Source: Rubrobacter marinus
GTDB taxonomy: Bacteria > Actinomycetota > Rubrobacteria > Rubrobacterales > Rubrobacteraceae
Reading direction: 5' to 3'
NCBI RefSeq assembly: GCF_011492965.1
Contig: NZ_CP045121.1
Location: forward strand, 124,001 to 188,000
DNA length: 64,000 nt
The notes below the pieces were generated by a model. It was not told where the DNA came from, made no database searches, and worked only from the letters and a program-made list of their open reading frames with translations. Both the position numbers and the translations under genes were made by a program. Shown piece by piece: positions 9,184 to 17,140 of the stretch (the first letter of the stretch is position 1; the number at the start of each line of letters is the position of its first letter).

Positions 9184-9552
9184 ATGGATCTCCTTCAGGG
9201 CCTCTTGCGGGCGCTCTCGGGCGCCCTGGAGGGGATGGACGCCGCGCAGCTCTCGACGCTCGGGGTCCTCGGCGCCGTGGGCGGCGTGCTCTCGGGGCTG
9301 GTCAGGGTCGGCGGCGGGGTGGTGATGGTGCTCGGGCTCGGGCCCGGCGAGATCTGCGGCGGCTGGCTCGGGATGGACGCTGACGGGATCATCGACGGGG
9401 CGCAGCCCGTGTGGGGCCTGCCCTTCGCGCGGCTGGAGGATGTCCTGGCGTTCAAACCCCTCCTCGAACGGCCGAAGGACCGCGAGCACGTCCGGCTCAT
9501 CAGGGGCTACCTCGGGGCGGGCCATAACGCGACCGGCGTGCGGTATTCTTAG
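9184..9552 (+). CDS. Hypothetical protein with nucleotidyltransferase-like tail
   Basis: 122 aa, ATG start, GC-rich third positions consistent with coding. The N-terminal half is a glycine-rich hydrophobic stretch (STLGVLGAVGGVLSGL). The last 45 residues (GLPFARLEDVLAFKPLLERP then KDREHVRLI) resemble the C-terminal end of small nucleotidyltransferase-like proteins, in which a helix is followed by a lysine/arginine-rich KDxxHL segment. The catalytic GS-DxD part is not present, so this may be a remnant or a fusion made by deletion. It sits between dedA and the signal peptidase genes. Function not assigned. Confidence 0.5.
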   Translation: MDLLQGLLRALSGALEGMDAAQLSTLGVLGAVGGVLSGLVRVGGGVVMVLGLGPGEICGGWLGMDADGIIDGAQPVWGLPFARLEDVLAFKPLLERPKDREHVRLIRGYLGAGHNATGVRYS

Positions 9553-9557
9553 CCCTT

Positions 9558-10160
9558 ATGGTCGAGAAGCGCTACGAGGACTGGAATTTCGAGACGACCA
9601 CCCAGAAGACCGGCCGCTCGCCGCGCGGCGGGAAGAAGGGCGGGGGGCTGCTGGAGTTCCTGCTCATCCTCATCGTCGCCTTCGTGCTCGTCTTCGGGTT
9701 CGTGCGGCCGTTCGTCGTCGAAGCGTTCTACATCCCCTCCGGGAGCATGATCCCGACGCTCGAGGTCGGCGACCGGGTGCTCGTCAACAAGTTCATCTAC
9801 CGCTTCGAGAACCCCGAGAGGGGGGACGTGGTCGTCTTCGAGAGCGTCGAGCCCAACGCGGACGGCAGCCGCGACGACCTGATCAAACGGGTGGTGGCCG
9901 TCGGGGGCGACGAGGTCGCCGTGCGCGAGGGCACGCTCCTCGTGAACGGCGAGCCCCAGAACGAGCCCTACGTGAACGGCGAGTTCCCGGACGCGGGGTT
10001 CTTCGGCCCGACGGTGATCCCCGAGGGGAACGTCTTCGCGATGGGCGACAACCGCTCGAACTCCCGCGACTCACGCTTCTTCGGCCCGGTGCCCGTCGAG
10101 AACATCGAGGGCGAGGCGTTCGTCGTGTTCTGGCCGCCGTCGAGGCTGGGCTTCCTCTAG
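9558..10160 (+). CDS. lepB: Signal peptidase I, first tandem copy
   Basis: Serine/lysine-dyad protease that removes Sec/Tat signal peptides at the outer face of the membrane. 200 aa, with one N-terminal membrane helix (LEFLLILIVAFVLVFGF). Box B holds the nucleophile Ser63 in IPSGSMIPTL, box D the general base Lys110 in LIKRVVAVGGD, and box E is GDNRSNSRDSR. The single-anchor form is typical of Gram-positives. A TATTCT hexamer 9 nt before ATG 9558 suggests a leaderless or very short leader. The second copy follows after 3 nt and is about 60% alike by eye, so this is a recent tandem duplication. Confidence 0.95.
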   Translation: MVEKRYEDWNFETTTQKTGRSPRGGKKGGGLLEFLLILIVAFVLVFGFVRPFVVEAFYIPSGSMIPTLEVGDRVLVNKFIYRFENPERGDVVVFESVEPNADGSRDDLIKRVVAVGGDEVAVREGTLLVNGEPQNEPYVNGEFPDAGFFGPTVIPEGNVFAMGDNRSNSRDSRFFGPVPVENIEGEAFVVFWPPSRLGFL

Positions 10161-10163
10161 CCC

Positions 10164-10781
10164 ATGAGGAGCGACGAGCGGGTCTGGACGGAGGAGCCTC
10201 GGCGGAGGAAGAGCCGCCGCGAGCTCAGGCAGGAGCGGGAGCGGGAGAAGCGGAAGAGGGGCTTCCTCGAGTACGCCGTGATCCTCGTCGTCGCGTTCGC
10301 GCTCGTCTTCGGCGTCATAAAGCCGTTCGTCGTCGAGGCGTTCAGGGTCCCCTCGGAGAGCATGGTGCCCACGCTGGAGGTGCAGGACCGCTTCCTCGCG
10401 AACAAGTTCGTCTACCGCTTCACCGAGCCCGAGCGCGGCGACATCGTCGTCTTCGAGAGCGTCGAGCCCAACGCGGAGGGCGAGTTCGACATCCTCGTCA
10501 AGCGCGTGGTCGGGCTGCCGGGCGACACGGTGCAGGTCCAGGGCGGGACGCTCCTCGTGAACGGCGAGCCCCAGAACGAGCCCTACCTCAACACGGACGT
10601 CGTCCCGGACATCAACCCGCCCTACGGACCCAGGGAGGTGCCGGAGGGCACGTTCTTCGCCCTCGGCGACAACCGCGGCAACTCCCAGGACTCGCGCTTC
10701 TACGGCCCCGTGCCGATGGAGAACCTGAAGGGCGAGGCCTTCCTGCGCTTCTGGCCCATAAGCCGCGCCGAGATTCTGTAG
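10164..10781 (+). CDS. Signal peptidase I, second tandem copy
   Basis: 205 aa paralogue of the gene just upstream. An arginine/glutamate-rich cytoplasmic N-terminus (residues 1-33) precedes one membrane helix (LEYAVILVVAFALVFGVI). The nucleophile is Ser66 in VPSESMVPTL, the general base is Lys113 in LVKRVVGLPGD, and box E is GDNRGNSQDSR. Both catalytic residues are present, so both copies should be active. The protein lengths and substrate-binding segments differ slightly, for instance an insertion NTDVVPDINPPYGP before box E, which may change substrate range. A third, more distant copy is at 32983-33636. Confidence 0.94.
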   Translation: MRSDERVWTEEPRRRKSRRELRQEREREKRKRGFLEYAVILVVAFALVFGVIKPFVVEAFRVPSESMVPTLEVQDRFLANKFVYRFTEPERGDIVVFESVEPNAEGEFDILVKRVVGLPGDTVQVQGGTLLVNGEPQNEPYLNTDVVPDINPPYGPREVPEGTFFALGDNRGNSQDSRFYGPVPMENLKGEAFLRFWPISRAEIL

Positions 10782-10859
10782 ACGCTCATCGGGTAACCTA
10801 TGCCCAGGCTCGTCGCGCGAGCCCGAAGCAAGAATCGAGCCCCAAAACAGGGAGAGAGC

Positions 10860-11441
10860 TTGGATATCGCGACGCTGGCCCCGATCATGTCCTCCTCCGC
10901 GACGTTCTGCGTCGCGGTCCTCATATACCTCCAGCTCAGGGAGCAGCGCCGGGCGCGCAACGACCCGACGCGGCCCCTGATCATCGTGGACGTGGACTAC
11001 AGCGGGCGCACGACCGTCAACGTCGTGACCCGCAACATCGGGGGCGGGGCCGCCAAGAACATCACCTTCGACTTCTCGGCGCCGATGGAGACCTCGAAGG
11101 GGTGGGACATCACCCAGCTCCCCTACTTCCAGAACGGCATCAACTTCATGGCCCCGCACACGGACATCGTCGCCGTCTGGGATTCTTTCGAGAACGTCCT
11201 GCAGACCCTCAAGGACAGGGACCTCGAGACGGGCATCACGATCACGTCGTACTACGAGGACCTTCAGGGCGAGTCTTACAAGACCGAGTGGACGATCAAC
11301 CCGCTCCTCCTCGAAGGGAGCGGCTACTTCGACTACAAGAACTTCGAGGACCAGGTGCAGGCGGCCGAGGACCAGGCCAGGGCCCTGGAGAAAATCTCCG
11401 AGAGCGTCGGGGAGGCCGTCAAGCAGCGCGAAGCCTCGTAG
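10860..11441 (+). CDS. Membrane-anchored hypothetical protein
   Basis: 193 aa from TTG 10860, which has a GGGAGAG ribosome site 4-5 nt upstream; ATG 10800 is possible but its extra 20 residues look non-coding. One N-terminal membrane helix (LAPIMSSSATFCVAVLIYLQ) is followed by a basic stop-transfer (REQRRARNDPTRP) and a cytoplasmic beta-rich domain with IIVDVDYSGRTTVNVVTRNI, then a C-terminal amphipathic helix of about 35 residues. Proteins of this layout are widespread but uncharacterised. It may be co-transcribed with the signal peptidase genes (gap about 80 nt). No function is assigned. Confidence 0.7.
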   Translation: MDIATLAPIMSSSATFCVAVLIYLQLREQRRARNDPTRPLIIVDVDYSGRTTVNVVTRNIGGGAAKNITFDFSAPMETSKGWDITQLPYFQNGINFMAPHTDIVAVWDSFENVLQTLKDRDLETGITITSYYEDLQGESYKTEWTINPLLLEGSGYFDYKNFEDQVQAAEDQARALEKISESVGEAVKQREAS

Positions 11442-11532
11442 GCTCCGCGCCTGCCCCTGACGCCTCCCCGACCGGCGGCCTCGACGCAGGGGCCTGATGC
11501 CGCCCCGGCCGACTGTCGCCGTCGCCGGGCGT

Positions 11533-13016
11533 CTAACGGCCGTAGAGCTCGGCGATCTCCCTGAGCTTCTTTGCGAGGGGCTTCGTCGTCTCGCCGCCCT
11601 CCATCCTCCAGGCCCAGTTGCCGCTCGCCTCGCCGGGGGTGTTCATCCGGGACCCGGAGCCCAGAGCGAGCGCGTCCTGCATCGGGACGATGGAGCGGGC
11701 GGCAACGGAGGCGTGGGCCAGCCGCACGAAATCCCAGACCGAGGGGTCCTCATTGCCGAGGTAGCGCCGGGCGAAGCGCTTCTCCTCGTCCGAGGCGGAG
11801 GACCACCAGCCCGCCGTCGTGTCGTTGTCGTGGGTGCCGGTGTAGGCGACGAGGTTGGCGTCCCGGAAGTTGTGGGGGAGGTAGGGGTTGTCCGGGCCCG
11901 AGAAGGCGAACTGCAGGACCTTCATGCCGGGGAGGCCGGCCGCGTCCCGGAGCTCCTCCACGGCAGGGGTGATCAGGCCGAGGTCCTCGGCGATGAGCGG
12001 TAGGCTCTCGTCCCCCGCGCCAAGAGCGTCGCGGAGGGCGCGGAAGAGCTTCAGGCCGGGGCCCTCTACCCAGCGGCCCTCCTTGGCCGTCTCGGCATCG
12101 GCGGGGACCTCCCAGTAGGACTCGAAGCCCCGGAAGTGGTCTATGCGCGTCGCGTCGTACAGGGTGAGGGCTTGGCGCAGGCGCGAGACCCACCACGCGT
12201 ACCCCTCCTCCTCGAGGACGTCCCATCGGTAGAGCGGGTTGCCCCAGAGCTGGCCGGTCTCGCTGAAGTAGTCCGGCGGCACCCCCGCGACGACCGTGGG
12301 GCTCCCCCGGTCGTCGAGGTAGAATAGGCGCTGGTTCGCCCACACGTCGGCCGAGTCGTGGGAGACGAAGATCGGGAGGTCGCCCACGATCTCGACCCCC
12401 GCGTCGTTCGCGGCCTCCTTCACGGTCCCGTAGTGCTCGTAGAAGAGATACTGGACGAACTCGTGCCGCAAGATCCCGTCGGAGAGCTCCCGGCGGGCCT
12501 CCTTCAGCGCCGCGGGCTCCCGCCGGGCGAGCGCCCTCTCCCATCTCACCCACGGCCTCCCGCCGAACCTCTCCTTGAGGGCCGCGTACAGCGCGTAGTC
12601 CTCCAGCCAGCCCCGCTCCTCCTCTCGGAACCGCTCGAAGCCCCCGCCGAGCCCGCCGCCGGCCTTCGCGTTGGCGTAGGCCCGGCGCAGCATCTCCCCC
12701 TTCCGGGAGTCGACGGATGGGTAGTCGACGGGACCGGGCGGCACGCGTTCGGGGGCCTGACCGGGCTCCAGAGCCCCGTCGTCGAGGAGGCGGTCGGTGC
12801 TTATGAGCAGGGGGTTGCCGGCGAACGCCGAGTATGCCGAGTAGGGGGAGCCCTCCGGACCCGTCGGGCCCAGGGGAGGACCTGCCACAAGCCCTGGCCG
12901 GCCTCTTTCAGAAACTCGACGAACCGGAGGGCCTCCGGCCCGAGCTCGCCGATGCCGTGGGGACCGGGCAGCGAGGTCGGGTGGAGCAGGATGCCGGCGG
13001 AGCGAGAGGTATCCAT
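11533..13016 (-). CDS. malQ: 4-alpha-glucanotransferase (amylomaltase), one apparent 1-base deletion
   Basis: GH77 disproportionating enzyme that transfers alpha-1,4-glucan segments between maltodextrins in glycogen/maltose metabolism. The N-terminus (RSAGILLHPTSLPGPHGIG) lies in one frame from ATG 13016 and the rest in another. Adding one C in the run at about 12872-12876 joins QVLP to LGPTGPEGSPYSAYSAFAGN, the normal family sequence. Catalytic segments include the nucleophile Asp in YDATRIDHFRGFE, the acid/base Glu in LIAEDLG, and the transition-state Asp in AYTGTHDNDTT. Length after correction is about 495 aa, normal for bacterial MalQ. No other mal genes are near. Confidence 0.93.
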
Positions 13017-13088
13017 GGGCGGGGCTAGCGGGGTCGGGCGGGCCTGATCCTACCTTGCCGGGGCACCCTCAGTCCGTGATCTGGTGCG

Positions 13089-13460
13089 TCAGCTTGCGGG
13101 GTCGAAGTAGGCCCGGAAGCGCTTCACCTTGCCGTCCTCGATCTCCAGGACGCTGACGCCGTCGTAGGAGACCTCCTTGCCGTTGGCCTCGCCGGTGGTC
13201 GTCCACTCCAGGACGCCGTGGCCCCCGTCGTCGCCGAAGACGTTCCGGAACTCGCTCTTCATCTCCCCGAAGGTCTTGCGGTAGTTGTTCCAGAACTCGC
13301 GCAGCCCGTCGTGACCGTGAAAGGTCTGGGGCACGGCGACGTTGCCGATGTCGCAGTCCTCGCTGTGGATCGCCACGAGCCCCTCCACGTCTCGGTCCTC
13401 CTCGAGCTGCCACAACGCGTCCCGAAACTGCTCCGTAACCTCTTGAGACAAAACACTCAC
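13089..13460 (-). CDS. NTF2-like / SnoaL-like small protein
   Basis: About 123 aa from GTG 13460 (TTG 13451 is also plausible, having a GAGGGG site at better spacing). The pattern FRDALWQLEEDRDVEGLVAI, TFHGHDGLREFWNNYRKTFG and a C-terminal sheet ending VKRFRAYFDPAS is the cone-shaped NTF2/SnoaL fold. Members range from ketosteroid isomerases to non-catalytic ligand-binding proteins; no catalytic signature allows a choice. It stands alone between malQ and the peptidase gene. Likely cytoplasmic. Confidence 0.8.
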   Translation of the reverse strand: MSVLSQEVTEQFRDALWQLEEDRDVEGLVAIHSEDCDIGNVAVPQTFHGHDGLREFWNNYRKTFGEMKSEFRNVFGDDGGHGVLEWTTTGEANGKEVSYDGVSVLEIEDGKVKRFRAYFDPAS

Positions 13461-13558
13461 CCCTCGAATACCGTTGACATCTCCTGCGGTTCGGCCCACG
13501 TATTTACCCGGGCGACCCGGGCTCGAACCCCGCGCCGTATGGGACCGGCGCGCCGGGA

Positions 13559-14607
13559 TTACAAGGAGTAGTCTCCTGTGTGGGCCTCTTCCAGGTAGCG
13601 GGCGAGGAGGTCTATGCACGCCTGGACGTCGCCCTCGTCCACCATCTCGTTCGGGGTGTGGACGTAGCGGCAGGGGATCGAGATCGTGATGGCCGGGACG
13701 CCGCCGTGCAGCTTCTGGACGCCGCCCGCGTCGGTGCCGCCGGCCGGCAGGATCTCCATCTGGTACGGGATGCCCTCGCGCTCGGCGACGGCGCGCAGGT
13801 GATCTACGAGCTTCGGGTGGGAGATGGAGTAGCCGTCCATGATCTTGATCGCGGCACCCTTGCCGAGGGCCGTGATCTCGTTCTCCCCGCCCCCGCCCGG
13901 CACGTCCATCGCGAGCGTGATGTCCAGCGCGACCACGACCGTCGGCGCGAGCGCCCGGCCACTTGCCTCGGCCCCCTCAGCCCGACCTCCTCCTGCGAGG
14001 TCGCCACAGCGTACACCGTAGCCTCGTGATCCCCCAGAGCCCTCAGCGCCTCGAGCATGACGAAGACCCCGATCCGGTCGTCCATCGCCTTGCCCATGTA
14101 GCGGTCCCCGACCTTCTCCAGCGTCCGGTCCATCGTGACGTAGTCGCCGACGCGGACCCTCTCCTTGACCTCGTCGGCGCTCATGCCGAGGTCCACGTAG
14201 AACTCGGCGGCCGTCGGGGGCTTCTGCTCCTGCCCCTTGGAGAGGTGTGGGGGCTTGCGGGCCGGTTGGAGGGCGCCCCTGAGCGCGGTACCGTCCGAGG
14301 TCGTCACGACGACGCGCTGGGAGACCATGTTCGCCGGGTCGTGTCCGCCCAGGGTCTGGAGGCGGAGGAAGCCCTTGTCGTCGACGTGCTTGACGAAGAA
14401 GCCGATCTCGTCCGTGTGCGCCGCGACCATCACGCGCACGTCCTCGCGGCCCCCCTTCGTGCCGATGACGCTGCCGAGGGCGTCCGTGCGGACCTCGTCG
14501 GTGAGGCTCGAGAGCTCCTCGCGCGCGATCTCTCGCAGAAGCTCTTCGCGCCCCGGCACGCCGGGGGTCTCGACCAAACGCCGCAGTAGCTCCTCGTTCA
14601 ACGACAT
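13559..14607 (-). CDS. M42-family metallo-aminopeptidase, one apparent 1-base deletion
   Basis: Dinuclear-metal aminopeptidase (glutamyl aminopeptidase / TET-like, once annotated as cellulase M). Metal ligands appear in VAAHTDEIGF (His), KAMDDRIG (bridging Asp), TSQEEVGLRG (catalytic and metal Glu), LDITLAMDVPG (Asp) and CRYVHTPNEM (His). The frame changes after VGLRG. Restoring one G in the run at about 13972-13976 reads into ASGRALAPTVVVALD and the rest of the family sequence. Corrected length is about 349 aa, standard for M42. Relatives form large tetrahedral cytoplasmic particles that digest peptides from proteasome or Clp activity. Confidence 0.92.
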
Positions 14608-14684
14608 CCCGTCCCCTTCTCTCCGTGGCTCGCCGCGAGCCTAGCAGCGGCGCGGGGAGACGTCAAAAGGACGCCGGGGGGCGG

Positions 14685-15452
14685 CTAGACGGCGGTGCGG
14701 GCCTCTTCTTCGGCGCGGCGCGCCTGGAGCATCTTGGCGGAGAGGTAAAGGCTGAGGGTCAGGTAGTAGACGAGGTAGAGGAGGGTGAAGTTCAGGAGGA
14801 AGGCGTCGGGGTCGGGCATCTGGAAGAGGATCGCGGCGTACCCGAGGAGCCAGAGGCCGGTGAGGGCGACGGTGATCTTCTGGAACGCCACCGTGCGCGA
14901 CGGGTAGACGTAGCGGAGGGGGACGAAGACGAGGAGGGAACAGACGAAGAGGATCGCGCCGACGGCCGTCGGGTCGAGGTTGAAGACGATGGCGTAGAAG
15001 GCCACGATGTTCCAGTAGCTCGGGAAGCCCCGGAAGAAGTGGTCGTCGGTCTTGGCGTCCACCTGGCAGAACTGGTAGCTGGAGGCGAGGAGGGGGAGGG
15101 CGGCGATGGCGACGCCGGTCGTCCCCTCGGGCAGGTAGCCGCTGCTCCACAGGAGCAGGACGGGGGCGAGGACGTAGGTCATGTAGTCGACGATGTCGTC
15201 GAGGCGGGCGCCGTCGAAGGACGGCAGAAGCTCGCTGACCCTGAAGCGGCGGGCGAGGAGTCCGTCGGTCGAGTCTATGATGAGCGCGGCGAGGCCGAGC
15301 CAGAGGGCCTTGACGACATCGCCCTCGTAGGCGGCGACCATGATCAGGAGCGCTATGACCGCCCCGCTCGCCGTGTAGAGGTGGACCGCGGAGGCGCGCA
15401 GCCTCAGCCAGAGGGAGCTATCCGTAGTGCTCTCCTGGCCCGAGTCGTCCAT
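14685..15452 (-). CDS. pcs: CDP-alcohol phosphatidyltransferase, phosphatidylcholine synthase type
   Basis: 255 aa integral membrane enzyme with about eight helices. Start ATG 15452 is chosen for its GGGAGGAGAGGGAG ribosome site. The CDP-alcohol transferase signature is STDGLLARRF followed by GARLDDIVDY, giving the required D-G-A-R-G-D-D residues. The overall pattern, including the segment HFFRGFPSYWNIVAFYAIVF, matches phosphatidylcholine synthases, which condense choline with CDP-diacylglycerol. Phosphatidylcholine is uncommon in bacteria but has been reported in Rubrobacter lipids. The choline substrate is inferred from family resemblance. Confidence 0.85.
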   Translation of the reverse strand: MDDSGQESTTDSSLWLRLRASAVHLYTASGAVIALLIMVAAYEGDVVKALWLGLAALIIDSTDGLLARRFRVSELLPSFDGARLDDIVDYMTYVLAPVLLLWSSGYLPEGTTGVAIAALPLLASSYQFCQVDAKTDDHFFRGFPSYWNIVAFYAIVFNLDPTAVGAILFVCSLLVFVPLRYVYPSRTVAFQKITVALTGLWLLGYAAILFQMPDPDAFLLNFTLLYLVYYLTLSLYLSAKMLQARRAEEEARTAV

Positions 15453-15543
15453 ACGGCTCCCTCTCCTCCCTACCGCCCGCAGGCTCATCATAGCAGCGTT
15501 GCGGGCGCGGGGTCTCGCCCGGGACCCCGCGCCCCTCCGTTCG

Positions 15544-16068
15544 TTACCTGTGCGGTGCTTCCTCGATCTCGACCCGCTCGATGCGGTCGCCGGGCTGGGA
15601 GTCGCTCTGCGGGTCGCGCTCGCGGATCGCGTTCACGACGTCCATGCCCTCGACGACCTCGCCGAAGATCGCGTGGCGCCCGTCGAGCCAGGGGGTCGCG
15701 CCGTGGGTGATAAAGAACTGCGAGCCGCCCGTGTTCGGCCCCGCGTTGGCCATCGAGAGGATGCCGGGCCTGTCGTGGCGGAGCTCCGGGTGGAACTCGT
15801 CCCGGATCTGGTAGCCGGGGCCGCCCATGCCGGTCCCGGTCGGGTCTCCGCCCTGCACCATGAAGTCCCTTATGACGCGGTGGAACGTCGTCCCGTCGAA
15901 GTAGCCGTCGCGGGCCAGAAAGACGAAGTTGTTGACCGTGTTCGGGGCCTTGTCGGCGTACAGCTTGATCCTGATGGGACCCCGCTCGGTGTGGAAGGTG
16001 GCGAAGTAGTCCCTGCCGGACGCTATGGTCATCTCCGGCGGGCTGGAGTAGCTCTTGCTTTCTGCCAT
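15544..16068 (-). CDS. Peptidyl-prolyl cis-trans isomerase, cyclophilin type
   Basis: 174 aa from ATG 16068, which follows a GAGGGAG ribosome site. Active-site segments of cyclophilins are present: [19 protein letters not shown] (catalytic Arg, Phe, Met, Gln), [18 protein letters not shown] and [14 protein letters not shown]. There is no signal peptide, so the protein is cytoplasmic and likely a general folding isomerase. The tail ([20 protein letters not shown]) is typical of bacterial short cyclophilins. It stands 91 nt downstream of the pcs start, with both genes on the minus strand. Confidence 0.94.
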   Translation of the reverse strand: MAESKSYSSPPEMTIASGRDYFATFHTERGPIRIKLYADKAPNTVNNFVFLARDGYFDGTTFHRVIRDFMVQGGDPTGTGMGGPGYQIRDEFHPELRHDRPGILSMANAGPNTGGSQFFITHGATPWLDGRHAIFGEVVEGMDVVNAIRERDPQSDSQPGDRIERVEIEEAPHR

Positions 16069-16144
16069 GCGATGCTCCCTCTCGTTGCTAGAAGACAATG
16101 CTATCTTACCCGGCCGCGCGGTATGTGAGGCGGTCCACGCCCCG

Positions 16145-17119
16145 TCAGGCCAAACGGCGGACGTAGATGGGGACGAGGAAGGTGACCTCGTAGTCGGCGC
16201 CGGGGCCTTCCCCCCGCACCTCGAGCTCCCAGTACGTGAGCGGCGGCCCGGCGAGGTCGGTCGAAGGGAGGCCCTCGGGGAGGCGGAAGGAGAGGCCCAC
16301 GCCCAGGCCCCGCCCCGCGACCCCGCTCGGTGCGGCCGCGGTCTTCTCGTCGGAGTAGAGTTCGTAGGCGACCGCGGTCGGAGAGGGCTCGGAGCGGGTG
16401 CCGCGGTCCTCGTAGCGCTCCAACACGCACCGCAGCGTCGCCTTCAGGGGCACGCCCGGCAGCTCTCGCGCGGGCCTCAGGACGACGTCCAGGTCCTCCC
16501 CGAGAAAGAAGGGGAAGCGTCCGTATGCGAGGCCGCCCGACCCGTAGCGCAAGAGTTGTGTGAGGGAGCGCGCGAAGCGGTAGAGGCTATAAAGGGCCAC
16601 AAGGTCGAAGGTTACCGCCACGAGGCCGAAGCCCAGCCTCCCCCACCATGGGAGCTCGCCCGAGAACGCCACCGCGTTGAACGGGACGAGAAATAGAGCC
16701 AGGGCCACGAGGCGCAGCGCCCAGACCACGGGGCGACGCCGCGCGTCGTCACGGATCCCGCTCTCGTCCCAGCCGTGGTCCCAGCGCCAGGGCTCCCCCG
16801 GGTACATCTCTCGGCCCCGCCGAACCCCGCGTCTGCGGCTCGCCCCGAGAAGACCGAAAGCCGCCAGCCACAGCCCCGCCGTTACGAATAATACGCCGAA
16901 GACGACCCCCACCAGCGTCGTCGTGACGTCCGGGGGACCACCAGGCTCGTACAGAGGGGCGAGCGCGAACGGCAGGAGGGTACCGCCGGCCGCGGCGAAG
17001 GCCAGCCCCACGAGGACCGCCGTCCACCCGTAGCCCGCGGCACCAATACGACTCTCGTGGTCGTGGAGTTCCCTGCCCGATGCATCCGTCGCCGTGCTCT
17101 TCAGGAGGCCGCCTCCCAC
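16145..17119 (-). CDS. DUF3592-like multi-pass membrane protein
   Basis: 324 aa, GTG start. Two N-terminal membrane helices ([20 protein letters not shown] and [20 protein letters not shown]) and two more around residues 130-180 ([36 protein letters not shown]) precede a C-terminal soluble beta domain containing [20 protein letters not shown]. This architecture is seen in poorly described DUF3592-like proteins. The gene starts 22 nt after the ABC-class ATPase stop on the same strand, so it may be the last gene of that operon. Function is unknown. Confidence 0.72.
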   Translation of the reverse strand: MGGGLLKSTATDASGRELHDHESRIGAAGYGWTAVLVGLAFAAAGGTLLPFALAPLYEPGGPPDVTTTLVGVVFGVLFVTAGLWLAAFGLLGASRRRGVRRGREMYPGEPWRWDHGWDESGIRDDARRRPVVWALRLVALALFLVPFNAVAFSGELPWWGRLGFGLVAVTFDLVALYSLYRFARSLTQLLRYGSGGLAYGRFPFFLGEDLDVVLRPARELPGVPLKATLRCVLERYEDRGTRSEPSPTAVAYELYSDEKTAAAPSGVAGRGLGVGLSFRLPEGLPSTDLAGPPLTYWELEVRGEGPGADYEVTFLVPIYVRRLA

Positions 17120-17140
17120 GTTCGCTCGCCTACGAGTCGG

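Noticed and set aside
13500..13560. A tRNA-like GGGCTCGAACCCC segment
   Set aside because: It resembles a T-arm, but no acceptor stem, D-arm or anticodon arm can be drawn around it on either strand.
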